Below are positions 44,204 through 54,718 of a DNA stretch of 64,000 nt, piece after piece. Origin of the DNA: Rhodopseudomonas julia (GTDB taxonomy: Bacteria > Pseudomonadota > Alphaproteobacteria > Rhizobiales > Afifellaceae); NCBI RefSeq assembly GCF_030813515.1, contig NZ_JAUSUK010000002.1, forward strand, positions 434,001 through 498,000, written 5' to 3'. The notes beneath the pieces were generated by a model. That model was not told the origin of the DNA, searched no databases, and was given only the letters and a program-made list of their open reading frames with translations. Position 1 is the stretch's first letter. Every line of letters begins with the position of its first letter. A program made the position numbers and the translations under genes.

Positions 44204-44866
44204 ATGTGCGAAGTCATCTGCGTCGACGATGCCGTTGAACGGATCGAAGACGGCGCGGTGGTGATGATCGGCGGTTTCATGGGCTCCGGCACGCCGCCGC
44301 GGCTGATCGATGCCCTGGTTCGGCAGAAGAAGTCCGATCTCACGATCATCTCAAACGATACGGCGAAACCCGGCATCGGCATCGGCAAGCTCATCGATGC
44401 CGGCCTCGTGCGCAAGGTCGTCACCAGCCATATCGGCACCAATCCGGTCACCCAGAAGCTGATGATCGCCGAGGAGCTCGACGTGGAGCTGGTGCCGCAG
44501 GGCACGCTCGCCGAGCGCATCCGGGCGGGCGGCTTCGGCCTCGGCGGGGTTCTCACCCGCACCGGCGTCGGCACGCTGGCGGCCGAAGGCGAGACGACGC
44601 TCGAGGTCGACGGCGAGACCTATGTGCTCGCCAAGCCGTTGCGCGCCGATGTGGCGCTCATCAACGCCAAGCTCACCGATTATCTCGGCAATCTCACCTA
44701 TGCGCTGACGGCGAGGAACTTCAATCCGCTGATGGCGATGGCGGCCGACAAGGTGTTCGCCGAAGCCGAAGCGATCGTCCCGGTCGGAACGCTGGCGCCC
44801 GATGTGATCGCCACGCCGCATGTCCTGGTCGACTATCTGGTCTCGAAGGAAGCCTGCCATGGATAA
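44204..44866 (+). CDS. 3-oxoacid/acetate CoA-transferase subunit A
   Basis: 220 aa, AtoD/ScoA type: VMIGGFMGSGTPPRLIDALV near the start, then LVPQGTLAERIRAGGFGLGGVLTRTGVG. It forms a heteromer with subunit B, whose gene starts eight bases before this one ends, and transfers CoA to a short acid (for example acetoacetate or a 3-keto acid). AAGGAAAATATC precedes ATG. Confidence 0.9.
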   Translation: MCEVICVDDAVERIEDGAVVMIGGFMGSGTPPRLIDALVRQKKSDLTIISNDTAKPGIGIGKLIDAGLVRKVVTSHIGTNPVTQKLMIAEELDVELVPQGTLAERIRAGGFGLGGVLTRTGVGTLAAEGETTLEVDGETYVLAKPLRADVALINAKLTDYLGNLTYALTARNFNPLMAMAADKVFAEAEAIVPVGTLAPDVIATPHVLVDYLVSKEACHG

Positions 44867-45515
44867 CAAGGTTCTGATCGCCAAGCGGATCGCGCAGGAG
44901 CTGAAATCCGGCGATCTCGTCAATCTCGGCATCGGCATGCCGACGCTCGTCGCATCCTATCTGCCGAAGGATCTGGAGGTCTTCTTTCAGTCCGAAAACG
45001 GCATCATCGGCATGAGCATGCTGCCGCATCCGGGTCTGGAAGATCTCGATCTGACGGATGCCGGCGGCAACCCGATCGGCGCGGTTCCGGGAGCGGCGGG
45101 CTTCGATTCCGGCTTCTCCTTCGGCCTCATCCGCGGCGGTCATCTCGACGTGACGGTGCTCGGCGGCCTGCAGGTCGACGAGCGCGGCTATCTCGCCAAC
45201 TGGATGGTGCCGGGAAAGATGGTGCCGGGCATGGGCGGGGCGATGGACCTCGTCGCCGGGGCGAAGAAGGTGATCGTCGCCATGACGCACACCGCCAAGG
45301 GCGCGCCGAAGATCGTCAAGGAATGCAGCCTGCCGCTGACGGCGGAACGCCGCGTCGATCTGATCGTGACGGAAATGGCGGTCATCACGCCGACGGCCGA
45401 CGGCCTCGTCCTCAGCGAGGTCGCACCCGGAACGAGCGTCGAGGACGTCCTTGCGGCAACCGAAGCGAGCCTCATCGTTCCCGACGCCGTGGGCGAGATG
45501 AAGGTGGCCGCCTGA
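44859..45515 (+). CDS. 3-oxoacid/acetate CoA-transferase subunit B
   Basis: 218 aa, AtoA/ScoB type. The catalytic Glu is E46 in [11 protein letters not shown], which forms the acyl-glutamyl-CoA intermediate. [23 protein letters not shown] and [22 protein letters not shown] are family signatures. Overlaps subunit A. It would activate the keto acid produced upstream so that the thiolase can cleave it. Confidence 0.92.
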   Translation: MDNKVLIAKRIAQELKSGDLVNLGIGMPTLVASYLPKDLEVFFQSENGIIGMSMLPHPGLEDLDLTDAGGNPIGAVPGAAGFDSGFSFGLIRGGHLDVTVLGGLQVDERGYLANWMVPGKMVPGMGGAMDLVAGAKKVIVAMTHTAKGAPKIVKECSLPLTAERRVDLIVTEMAVITPTADGLVLSEVAPGTSVEDVLAATEASLIVPDAVGEMKVAA

Positions 45516-45630
45516 GCGACCGCCGACAACAATCCTCTCCCGGCACCGTCGGCCGCCCGGCACAAAGCACCGGCGCCTTCAACGGGGCGGGGAGGGGGCG
45601 CAGCAACCTCTTCTCATGGGACATCCCATC

Positions 45631-46806
45631 ATGACTGACATCGTAATCACCGCAGCCGCACGCACCGCCATCGGATCGTTCGCAGGCGGGCTTTCCACGG
45701 TTCCGGCGGCAGAGCTCGGCGCGGTCGTCATCCGCGCGCTTCTGAGCCGAGCGGGCCTGGCCCCACAGGAAGTCGACGACGTGATCCTCGGCCATGTGCT
45801 GACGGCGGGGCTCGGGCAGAATCCGGCGCGGCAGGCGGCGATCCAGGCCGGGCTGCCGGTGACCACGACGGCTTTGACCGTCAACCAGGTTTGCGGCTCG
45901 GGGCTGCGCGCCGTGGCGCTCGGCCTGCAATCTCTCACCTGCGGCGACGCCAATGTCATCATCGCCGGCGGGCAGGAGAATATGAGCCTCGCCCCGCATG
46001 CCACCTATCTGCGCAAGGGCGTCAAGATGGGGCCGGCCGAGATGGTCGATACGATGATCAAGGACGGCCTGTGGGACGCCTTCAATGATTATCACATGGG
46101 CATGACGGCGGAGAACGTCGCCGACGGTTACGGCATCACCCGCGAGATGCAGGATGCCTTTGCCGCCGCCTCGCAGCGCAAGGCCGCAGCGGCCCGTGAC
46201 GAGGGTCGTTTCGCCGCCGAGATCGTTCCCGTGAGCGTGCATTCGCGCAAGGGTGAGACGATCGTCGACGCCGACGAGTTCATCCGCCCCGACACGACGC
46301 CGGAAGGCCTTGCGAAGCTCAGGCCCGCCTTCAGCAAATCCGGCAGCGTTACGGCCGGCAATGCGTCGGGCATCAACGACGGTGCGGCCGGCGTGGTTTT
46401 GATGACGGCGGCGAATGCCGAAAAGCGCGGCGCGATCCCGATGGCACGCATCGTCTCCTGGGCGACCGCCGGCGTCGATCCGAAGATCATGGGCACCGGC
46501 CCGATCGCCGCATCGCGCAAGGCGCTCGACAAGGCCGGCTGGTCGGCCTCCGATCTCGATCTGATCGAGGCCAACGAGGCCTTTGCCGCGCAGGCGATCG
46601 CCGTCAACACCGAGCTCGATTTCGACACCGACAAGGTCAACGTCAATGGCGGGGCGATCGCGCTCGGCCATCCGATAGGGGCCTCCGGTGCCCGTATTCT
46701 GGTGACGCTTCTCAACGAAATGCAGCGCCGCGACGCCAAGAAGGGCCTCGCCACGTTGTGCATCGGCGGCGGCATGGGCATGGCGCTCTGCGTCGCCCGC
46801 GATTGA
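45631..46806 (+). CDS. Acetyl-CoA acetyltransferase (thiolase)
   Basis: 391 aa. Acyl-accepting Cys in [13 protein letters not shown] (near 88), [11 protein letters not shown], and the catalytic His/Cys in [17 protein letters not shown] and [10 protein letters not shown] are present. It cleaves a 3-ketoacyl-CoA with CoA to give acetyl-CoA, or runs in reverse. ATG 45631 gives the standard N-terminus [17 protein letters not shown]; an ATG five codons earlier is possible. Follows the CoA-transferase by 115 bp. Confidence 0.92.
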   Translation: MTDIVITAAARTAIGSFAGGLSTVPAAELGAVVIRALLSRAGLAPQEVDDVILGHVLTAGLGQNPARQAAIQAGLPVTTTALTVNQVCGSGLRAVALGLQSLTCGDANVIIAGGQENMSLAPHATYLRKGVKMGPAEMVDTMIKDGLWDAFNDYHMGMTAENVADGYGITREMQDAFAAASQRKAAAARDEGRFAAEIVPVSVHSRKGETIVDADEFIRPDTTPEGLAKLRPAFSKSGSVTAGNASGINDGAAGVVLMTAANAEKRGAIPMARIVSWATAGVDPKIMGTGPIAASRKALDKAGWSASDLDLIEANEAFAAQAIAVNTELDFDTDKVNVNGGAIALGHPIGASGARILVTLLNEMQRRDAKKGLATLCIGGGMGMALCVARD

Positions 46807-46862
46807 GGCGCTGAACCACCCGTCATCCTCTTCCCTCGCTCCCCCCGACCTCCGGCCCGACA

Positions 46863-46940
46863 GCTCCCTCCCATTCCAGATCGGTCCGGCGGTCGCGCCT
46901 CCCGCCCGTCCACACTTCCGGGCGGGAGGCGGCAGGGAGC
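46863..46940. repeat. Nested stem-loop between thiolase and phosphotransacetylase genes
   Basis: GCCTCCCGCCCG (46897-46908) pairs perfectly with CGGGCGGGAGGC (46919-46930), and an outer GCTCCCT (46863-46869) pairs with AGGGAGC (46934-46940). No T-run follows. It lies in a 195-bp C-rich gap and may separate or stabilise mRNA segments. Confidence 0.6.
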
Positions 46941-47001
46941 CCGCTTCCTCCGCCCGTTCGTCCCCCCGTTCATGCCCCCCGCTTATCCCAGGACTTTTCC
47001 C

Positions 47002-47943
47002 ATGACCGCCTTTTCTCAGATCCCCGAAACGCGCTCGCAGCTCGCCCGCCTCAAAGAGCTTTGCGCGCATCTGCCGCCGCTGCCGACCTCCGTCATCTAT
47101 CCGTGCGATGAGACCTCTCTGCGCAGTGCGGCCGACGGTGCGCGCGAGGCGCTGATCGATCCCGTGCTCGTCGGTCCGAGCGCGATGATCGAGAAGCTCG
47201 CGCTCGCCCATGAGATCGATATTTCGGGCCTGCGCATCGTCGAGGCGCCGAATGCGGCGGCCGCTGCCGCGCGCGGCATCGATCTCGCCCGGGAAGGGGA
47301 GACCGGCGCGGTGATGAAGGGGGCGCTGCATTCCGACGAATTGATGGGCGCCGTCGTCAAGCGCGACCGCGGCCTGCGCACGTCAAAGCGCATCAGCCAC
47401 GTCTTCATGATGCGCGTTCCGACCTATCCGAAATCGCTGATGATCACCGACGGCGTCGTCAACATCGCGCCGACGCTCGAAGACAAGGCGCATATTGCGC
47501 AAAACGCCATCGACCTGGCGCGGGCGCTGGGCGTGGAGGCGCCGCGGGTCGCGGTTCTTTCCGCAGTCGAAACCGTCAATCCGAAGATCCCGTCGACCGT
47601 CGATGCGGCGGCGCTCTGCAAGATGGCCGATCGCGGCCAGATCCGCGGCGGCATCATCGACGGGCCGCTCGCCTTCGACAATGCCATCTCCGCAGAGGCG
47701 GCGCAAACCAAGGGCATCGTCTCGGAAGTCGCGGGCCGTCCCGACATCCTGCTCGTCCCCGATCTCGCGGCCGGCAACATGCTCGTCAAGGAACTCACTT
47801 TCCTCGGGCGCGCCGAGGTCGCCGGCATCGTTCTCGGCACCGCCGTTCCGGTGATGCTGACGAGCCGCGCCGACAGCCTCGATTCCCGCCTGTCCTCCTG
47901 TGCGCTCGCCTCTCTCGTCGCCAACCATGCCGCGGTTGCGTGA
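47002..47943 (+). CDS. Phosphate acetyl/butyryltransferase
   Basis: 313 aa, PTA/PTB family. VIYPCDETSLRSAADGAREALIDPVLVG near the start, then KGALHSDELMGAVV and the SH/PS motifs RISHVFMMRVPTYPKSLMITDGVVNIAP. It converts acetyl-CoA (or another short acyl-CoA) and phosphate to the acyl phosphate used by the next gene's kinase. The length fits the short Ptb-like form often annotated as a bifunctional hydratase relative. Thirteen bases separate it from ackA. Confidence 0.9.
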   Translation: MTAFSQIPETRSQLARLKELCAHLPPLPTSVIYPCDETSLRSAADGAREALIDPVLVGPSAMIEKLALAHEIDISGLRIVEAPNAAAAAARGIDLAREGETGAVMKGALHSDELMGAVVKRDRGLRTSKRISHVFMMRVPTYPKSLMITDGVVNIAPTLEDKAHIAQNAIDLARALGVEAPRVAVLSAVETVNPKIPSTVDAAALCKMADRGQIRGGIIDGPLAFDNAISAEAAQTKGIVSEVAGRPDILLVPDLAAGNMLVKELTFLGRAEVAGIVLGTAVPVMLTSRADSLDSRLSSCALASLVANHAAVA

Positions 47944-47956
47944 AATGGAGTCTGCC

Positions 47957-49171
47957 ATGTCGTCAGAAATGTCGCGCGAAGGCGCCCTCCTGGTTCTCAA
48001 CAGCGGCTCCTCCAGCATCAAGTTCACCGTCTTCCAAGTGGGCAGGGAGGGCGAGAACATTTCTCCCGTGTTTTCCGGCCAGGTGACCGGCATCGGCACG
48101 GCGGCGGAATTCTCCGTCAAGGATGTGTCAGGTGCTTCGCTTGCCCGCGAATCCTGGGCGGAGCGGGATACCGGCGACGTCGCACCTCTCTTGCGCGATC
48201 TCATCGCCTGGATCCGCGCCCGCCTGCCGGATCTGCCGCTTCTCGCGGCCGGGCACCGCGTGGTGCATGGCGGGGCCGGGTTCCATCATCCGGTCCGCGT
48301 GACCAACCGAGTGCTCGACGAGCTGGAATCTTTGGTTCCGCTTGCGCCTCTGCATCAGCCGCAGAACGTTTCGGCGATCCGGGTGCTGGCCGAGAGCTTC
48401 GATGGCCTGCCGCAGATCGCCTGCTTCGATACGGCGTTTCACCATTCGCAGCCTTTCATGGCGAAGACTTACGGTCTGCCGCGGCGATTGAGCGAGAAGG
48501 GCGTGCAGCGCTACGGGTTTCACGGCCTGTCTTATGAATACATCTCCGGCAAGCTGCGCGAGACGCTGCCGGAGGTGGCCGAGGGCCGTGTGGTCGTTGC
48601 CCATCTCGGCAACGGTTCGAGCCTTTGTGCCCTCAAAGACGGGCGTAGCATCGACACGACGATGGGCTTTTCGGCTTTGGAAGGCGTGCCGATGGGGACG
48701 CGCTCCGGCAGCCTCGATCCCGGCATTCTGATCTATCTGATGCGTGAGATGGGCATGGATGCCGATACGCTCGAACATCTCCTTTATCAGGAATCCGGGC
48801 TTCTCGGCGTCTCTGGCATTTCCAACGACATGCGCGTGCTTCTGGAGAGTGACCGGCCGGAGGCGAAAGAGGCGGTCGATCTCTTCTGCTACCGGGTGGC
48901 GAAGGAGATCGGGGCGCTCTGCTGTGCGCTGGGCGGTCTCGACGCGCTCGTCTTCACGGCGGGCATCGGCGAGCATTCGGCTCCGGTTCGGGCGCGGATC
49001 TGCGACTACCTCGCCTTCCTCGGGATCTCGATCGACGCGGCGGCGAACGAAAGCGGAGAGACCCTCATCTCCGCGCCGGCGACGCTTCCTGTCGCGATCA
49101 TCCCGACGAACGAGGAATTCATGATCGCCCGCCATGCCGTCGATCTCATGAATTTCCGCAACGCCGCATAA
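47957..49171 (+). CDS. ackA: Acetate kinase
   Basis: 404 aa. LVLNSGSSSIKFTVF, GHRVVHGGAGFHHPV, YGFHGLSYEYIS with the catalytic His, and MGFSALEGVPMGTRSGSLDPG are the acetokinase signatures. It makes ATP from acetyl phosphate and ADP. ATG 47957 lies eight bases after GGAG; neighbouring ATGs at 47945 and 47969 are alternatives. Last gene of the operon. With the phosphotransacetylase it conserves energy from acetyl-CoA by substrate-level phosphorylation, useful under anaerobic or dark conditions. Confidence 0.93.
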   Translation: MSSEMSREGALLVLNSGSSSIKFTVFQVGREGENISPVFSGQVTGIGTAAEFSVKDVSGASLARESWAERDTGDVAPLLRDLIAWIRARLPDLPLLAAGHRVVHGGAGFHHPVRVTNRVLDELESLVPLAPLHQPQNVSAIRVLAESFDGLPQIACFDTAFHHSQPFMAKTYGLPRRLSEKGVQRYGFHGLSYEYISGKLRETLPEVAEGRVVVAHLGNGSSLCALKDGRSIDTTMGFSALEGVPMGTRSGSLDPGILIYLMREMGMDADTLEHLLYQESGLLGVSGISNDMRVLLESDRPEAKEAVDLFCYRVAKEIGALCCALGGLDALVFTAGIGEHSAPVRARICDYLAFLGISIDAAANESGETLISAPATLPVAIIPTNEEFMIARHAVDLMNFRNAA

Positions 49172-49185
49172 GACGGCATTCCGAT

Positions 49186-49211
49186 CCGGCAAGGCGGAGC
49201 CGCCTTGCCGG
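49186..49211 (+). terminator. Hairpin after ackA
   Basis: CCGGCAAGGCGG (49186-49197) and CCGCCTTGCCGG (49200-49211) are a perfect 12-bp inverted repeat 15 bp after the ackA stop. There is no T-run, so it is a weak or factor-assisted terminator. Confidence 0.5.
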
Positions 49212-49229
49212 GAAGCTTAGGCGGGCTTT

Positions 49230-49447
49230 GCGCAGGGGCTCTTCGACCCAAAGGTGTCGGCCTGAGCGGCGCGAACCGCAAGCGTGTCGGGTTTTTCTGG
49301 GAGGTTCGCGCTCGCGCCAAGGCGTTGAAAAACTGGGGTCGATGAGCGGAGAAGGCTGCAAACATCCGCCGCGGCGCGAGCCGACGGCATCGTTTCGCGC
49401 AGACGGCGCCATTTCCTCTGCCGTTTCGCTGGCTTATCCTGGGGACC
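49230..49447 (+). promoter_or_regulatory. Likely CRISPR leader
   Basis: The 218 bp before the first perfect repeat have no gene and include GGGTTTTTCTGGGAGGTTCG. The repeats decay at the far (right) end of the array, so new spacers should be added at this side and transcription should run left to right. Confidence 0.6.
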
Positions 49448-51005
<1,558 letters not shown>

Positions 51006-51061
51006 GATGTGTTGCGACCCGGCGAGGTGCGCTGCGTGCGTTTGAGGCGGGGGAGGTGATA

Positions 51062-52000
51062 TCAGCCGCCTGCGCTCGGCGTTTGGCCGAAGGTTCGTTT
51101 GAAGGCATGTGAGAAGGCGCTTTGTGAGCTGTAACCCACCGCGGCCGCAACGGCTGCGACGCTCTCGCCGGCGCTGAGCTGGCGCTGTGCCAGAACCATG
51201 CGCCAGCGGGTGAGGTAATCGAGCGGCGGGCGGCCGACACGATCGGCAAAACGCTGCGCAAAGGCTGAACGCGACATGCCGACCTCCGACGCCAAGATCG
51301 GGACCGTCCAACGGCGCGCGACATCGCCGTGCAGCAGCGTGAGTGCTTTGCCGATGCGCGGATCCGCCAGCGCGGTGATCCAGCCGACTTTGTTTGCAGG
51401 ACGGGTGGCGACGAAGGCGCGGACCGCCTCGATGACGAGAATTTCCGCCAACCGCTCGGCGACGAGGGCGCCGCCGAGCTCCTTGCTGTCGACCTCATGT
51501 CTCAAGGATTTCAGCGTCGTTGCGACAGATGCGGCGGCGGGTGAGGTCCGGTCGATGCGCAGAAACGCCGGCAGCGCGTCGAGGACGAACGCGGCGCTGC
51601 CACCGGAAAAGCCGCTGCCGCCGCCCATCATGACCGTCTCGTCGCCCGCCCCGAGACGCACCACGTCCTGGCCTGGGTTCTCATAGAGCGGCATGCCTTC
51701 GATCGGCTCGACCGCCGGATCGCTGGCGACGACATAGCGCGTGTTGGCGATCAGGACGACATCGCCTTCCTCCAGCATCTCCGGTGGCCGGTCCGGAAGG
51801 AGGAGAAAGCATCGGCCGCGGGTCACCGCCACGAATTTCAGCCGGGCGCGCCCGTCGAAGGCGAGGGCCCAGTGTCCAGCGGCTTCCAGGCCCGTTCCCC
51901 GAACGCTCCGAGCGCCAAGCGCGGCCAGAACCTGCGAGAAGGGATCCACGGATATTTCGGCGTATCGCGACGAAGACATGGATTTTCGAGCATAGATCAC
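51062..52000 (-). CDS. AraC-family transcriptional regulator
   Basis: 312 aa. An N-terminal cupin-like domain (about 15-190, AraC-binding type with GHWALAFDGRARLKFVAVTRG) is followed by the two helix-turn-helices (about 210-305; WTVPILASEVGMSRSAFAQRF and VAAVAAAVGYSSQSAFSHAFKRTFG). The start is uncertain between 52000 and ATG 51979; neither has a strong ribosome site. It is divergent from an SDR gene, the usual arrangement for such a regulator controlling its neighbour. Confidence 0.9.
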   Translation of the reverse strand: MIYARKSMSSSRYAEISVDPFSQVLAALGARSVRGTGLEAAGHWALAFDGRARLKFVAVTRGRCFLLLPDRPPEMLEEGDVVLIANTRYVVASDPAVEPIEGMPLYENPGQDVVRLGAGDETVMMGGGSGFSGGSAAFVLDALPAFLRIDRTSPAAASVATTLKSLRHEVDSKELGGALVAERLAEILVIEAVRAFVATRPANKVGWITALADPRIGKALTLLHGDVARRWTVPILASEVGMSRSAFAQRFADRVGRPPLDYLTRWRMVLAQRQLSAGESVAAVAAAVGYSSQSAFSHAFKRTFGQTPSAGG

Positions 52001-52053
52001 CCGGAAATGGCCGCATAGACTCGTGCTTCCAATTGGGAGACGGAGCCTTCACC

Positions 52054-52788
52054 GTGACCATCGCCAACAAAGTCGTCGCAATGACCGGAGCCGGACGCGG
52101 CATCGGCCGGGCGACCGCCCTTCATCTTGCCGCACACGGAGCGCATCTGGTGCTCGGCGCACGAAGCGAGGCGGAGATCGCTGCCGTGACGCAAGAGATC
52201 GAGCGAGCGGGCGGCGAGGCCGTCTATCGTGCGACCGACGTCACCCGGCGCGCGGACCTCGACGCGCTGGTTGAGCTCGCCTGCGAGCGTTTCGGCCGGC
52301 TCGACGTCATCGTCAACAATGCGGGCATCGGCCCGATTTCGCGCTTCGACGCTCTGCAGGTCGATGACTGGGACGCCATGATCGACGTGAATTTGCGGGG
52401 CGCGCTTTACGGCATCGCCGCGGCACTTCCCGTTTTCGGCCGTCAGGGAAGCGGGCATATCGTCAACGTCGTTTCGACGGCGGGCCTCAAAATCGTGCCG
52501 ACAATGGGCGTCTACGCCGCAACCAAGAACGCGCTGCGCACCGCCACCGAAGCGCTGCGGCAGGAATCGCCCAATCTGCGTACGACGGAAGTCTCTCCGG
52601 GTTTCATCGACACGTCGTTTGCAGAGCGCGCGATCAGCGATCCCGACATCAAGGCCGCGATCCAAAAGCGCAAGGACGAGCTGGCGATTTCGCCCGATGC
52701 GATCGCACGGGCGATCGCCTTCGCCATCGACCAGCCTGAGGATGTCGAGATCGGCAGCATTGTCGTGCGTCCGACCGCTCAGGATTGA
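52054..52788 (+). CDS. SDR-family oxidoreductase
   Basis: 244 aa. TGAGRGIGRAT (11-21), NNAGIG, catalytic Ser in VVSTAGLKI and Tyr/Lys in YAATKNALRTATEAL. It belongs to the YdfG/serine-dehydrogenase-like classical SDRs, for which substrate prediction is poor. GTG 52054 is the likely start since no ATG lies before the cofactor motif at a suitable distance. Probably controlled by the divergent AraC regulator. Confidence 0.85.
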   Translation: MTIANKVVAMTGAGRGIGRATALHLAAHGAHLVLGARSEAEIAAVTQEIERAGGEAVYRATDVTRRADLDALVELACERFGRLDVIVNNAGIGPISRFDALQVDDWDAMIDVNLRGALYGIAAALPVFGRQGSGHIVNVVSTAGLKIVPTMGVYAATKNALRTATEALRQESPNLRTTEVSPGFIDTSFAERAISDPDIKAAIQKRKDELAISPDAIARAIAFAIDQPEDVEIGSIVVRPTAQD

Positions 52789-52827
52789 TGACGCGGAACG
52801 ATGCGCTGACTTGAGCTTCGGCCTGTC

Positions 52828-53865
52828 TCAGAAGCGGGTGATGACGGTGGCGCCGACGGACTGGAATTTGTCCATGGCCATCAGGGCCTCGGGCGCGTCG
52901 GCAAGGCTGATCTGATCGCCCACCAGGCGGGATGGATCGAGCTTGCCGCTTGCCACCATGTCGAGCATGGCGCCATAGCGGTGCGCCTGCATCCCGTGAG
53001 AGCCGATGAGCTCGATCTCCTGGCCGACGATCTTGGGCATGGGGATGGCGGGGGCGGCATGTTCGCCGAGCATCAGCCCGACCTGAATGTGTCTGCCCCG
53101 GGGCCTGAGGCCCAGGATGGAGTTCGTCATGGTCACCGGATGGCCGAGCGCATCGAGCGAGACATGCGCCCCGCCGCTGGTGATCTCTTTGATCGCGGCG
53201 GGCACATCGGCCTCCTGGCCGTTGATGACGGCGACGGCCCCGAGGTTTTTCGCGAGATCGAGTTTTGCCGGATCGAGATCGACGCCGATGACGTTCGCCC
53301 CGGCCGCCGAAGCGATCATCACGGCCGACAGACCGACACCGCCGCAGCCATGCACGGCCACCCACTGGCCCGCGCGCACCTTGCCCTGATCGATCACCGC
53401 CCGGAAGGACGTGGCAAAGCGGCAGCCGAGGCTTGCTGCGGTCGCAAACGCCATGCCTTCGGGCAGCGCGACGAGGTTCAGATCGGCCTGGTGGATGGCG
53501 ACGTATTCCGCGAATGAGCCCCAATGGGTGAAGCCCGGCTGCTCCTGGTTGAGGCAGACCTGCTGATGCCCGGCGGCGCATTCCGGACAGCTGCCGCAGC
53601 CGCAGATGAAGGGCACGGTGACCTTGTCGCCCACCTTCCAGCGGGTGACATCGCGGCCCACGGCCGCAATGACGCCGGCGAGCTCGTGACCTGGAACATG
53701 CGGCAGCTCAATGTCGCTGTCATGCCCCATCCAGCCATGCCAGTCGCTTCGACAGACGCCGGTCGCCGCGACCTTCAGCACGACCCCATGCGTTTCCGGG
53801 CTCGGGTCATCCACCGTGACCAGCCTGGGCGCTTCTTGAAATTTTTCGAACAGGACGGCTTTCAT
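52828..53865 (-). CDS. Zinc-dependent alcohol dehydrogenase (MDR family)
   Basis: 345 aa. Catalytic zinc ligands C38 and H60 with E61 ([18 protein letters not shown]); structural zinc cysteines at 90, 93, 96 and 104 ([17 protein letters not shown]). The NAD site is [14 protein letters not shown]. The family oxidises alcohols or reduces aldehydes; the specific substrate is unknown. Convergent with the SDR gene. Confidence 0.92.
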   Translation of the reverse strand: MKAVLFEKFQEAPRLVTVDDPSPETHGVVLKVAATGVCRSDWHGWMGHDSDIELPHVPGHELAGVIAAVGRDVTRWKVGDKVTVPFICGCGSCPECAAGHQQVCLNQEQPGFTHWGSFAEYVAIHQADLNLVALPEGMAFATAASLGCRFATSFRAVIDQGKVRAGQWVAVHGCGGVGLSAVMIASAAGANVIGVDLDPAKLDLAKNLGAVAVINGQEADVPAAIKEITSGGAHVSLDALGHPVTMTNSILGLRPRGRHIQVGLMLGEHAAPAIPMPKIVGQEIELIGSHGMQAHRYGAMLDMVASGKLDPSRLVGDQISLADAPEALMAMDKFQSVGATVITRF

Positions 53866-53985
53866 CGCAGGGGGCTCTCCGTTTCGCCGAGAGCTTTAGG
53901 GCGAAATCGCGGGCGTGAGAATGCCTTTGCCGATGTCGTGGGTCCGCTCACGCCCCGCCGCCCGATAACGGTCACAGCTTGTCGG

Positions 53986-54015
53986 TTGATATCACATTTC
54001 CTATTTTGATATCGC
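53986..54015. promoter_or_regulatory. Candidate FitA operator
   Basis: TTGATATCAC (53986-53995) and TTGATATCGC (54006-54015) are direct repeats exactly 20 bp apart, each holding the palindrome GATATC. The spacing of two helical turns suits a dimer-of-dimers ribbon-helix-helix repressor. They lie 30-59 bp before the fitA-like start, over an AT-rich promoter. Confidence 0.55.
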
Positions 54016-54044
54016 TGCCATCGCTGGGTCGGAGATGCCATCAC

Positions 54045-54299
54045 ATGCCCGCCGTGACCATTCGCAACCTTTCAGACGAGACCCATCGTGCCCTCAAGGT
54101 GCGCGCGGCGCAGCATGGCCGCAGCACCGAAGCCGAAATGCGCGACATTCTGGAGGCGGCCGTGCGTCCCGCCGAGCGCCTGCGCCTCGGCTCCGCCCTG
54201 TCTGCGTTGAGCCGCGAGGCCGGGCTGACGAATGCCGATTTCGAGGCGCTGGAACAGGCCCGCGACAAGACGGCCGCCACGCCGATGAGCGTTGAATGA
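54045..54299 (+). CDS. FitA-like ribbon-helix-helix antitoxin
   Basis: 84 aa. MPAVTIRNLSDETHRALKVRAAQHGRSTEAEMRDILEAAV is the FitA/Arc-type DNA-binding domain (1-45); the tail wraps the toxin. Start at ATG 54045; ATG of the next gene overlaps its stop (ATGA), the standard toxin-antitoxin arrangement. It should repress its own promoter together with the toxin. Confidence 0.9.
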   Translation: MPAVTIRNLSDETHRALKVRAAQHGRSTEAEMRDILEAAVRPAERLRLGSALSALSREAGLTNADFEALEQARDKTAATPMSVE

Positions 54300-54718
54300 T
54301 CGTTCTGGATACGAACGTCGTCTCCGAGGCGATGAAGCCGGAGCCGGACCCTGCCGTGCGCGACTGGCTGGACGAACAGGTGGCCGAAACCCTCTACATC
54401 TCCAGCGTGAGCGTCGCAGAACTCCTGTTCGGCATCGGCGCGCTGCCGGAGGGACGGCGCAAGCAGACGCTCGCGGCGATGGTCGACGCGATGCTGCCGC
54501 TTTTTGAGGGGCGAATCCTCGCCTTCGACACCGATGCCGCCCGTCATTATGCCGATCTCGTCGTTGCGGCCCGCAAGGCCGGTAAGGGCTTTCCAACGCC
54601 GGATGGCTATATCGCTGCGATTGCGACCGCCCATGGTTTCACGGTCGCGACACGCGACGCCAGCGCCTTCGATGCGGCAGGCGTTCCGGTGATCGACCCT
54701 TGGACGGCCCGGCACTGA
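54296..54718 (+). CDS. FitB/VapC-type PIN-domain toxin
   Basis: 140 aa PIN ribonuclease. Acidic residues for metal binding are D5 (MIVLDTNVVSE), E42 (VAELLFG), D in PDGYIAAIA and D in TRDASAFD. It overlaps the antitoxin by four bases. The family cleaves RNA, often tRNA, when the antitoxin is lost. High-GC and intact, so probably functional. Confidence 0.92.
   Translation: MIVLDTNVVSEAMKPEPDPAVRDWLDEQVAETLYISSVSVAELLFGIGALPEGRRKQTLAAMVDAMLPLFEGRILAFDTDAARHYADLVVAARKAGKGFPTPDGYIAAIATAHGFTVATRDASAFDAAGVPVIDPWTARH

Noticed and set aside
45892-46800. Minus-strand frame opposite the thiolase continuing to 47331
   Set aside because: Antisense to intact thiolase and phosphotransacetylase genes; no motif.
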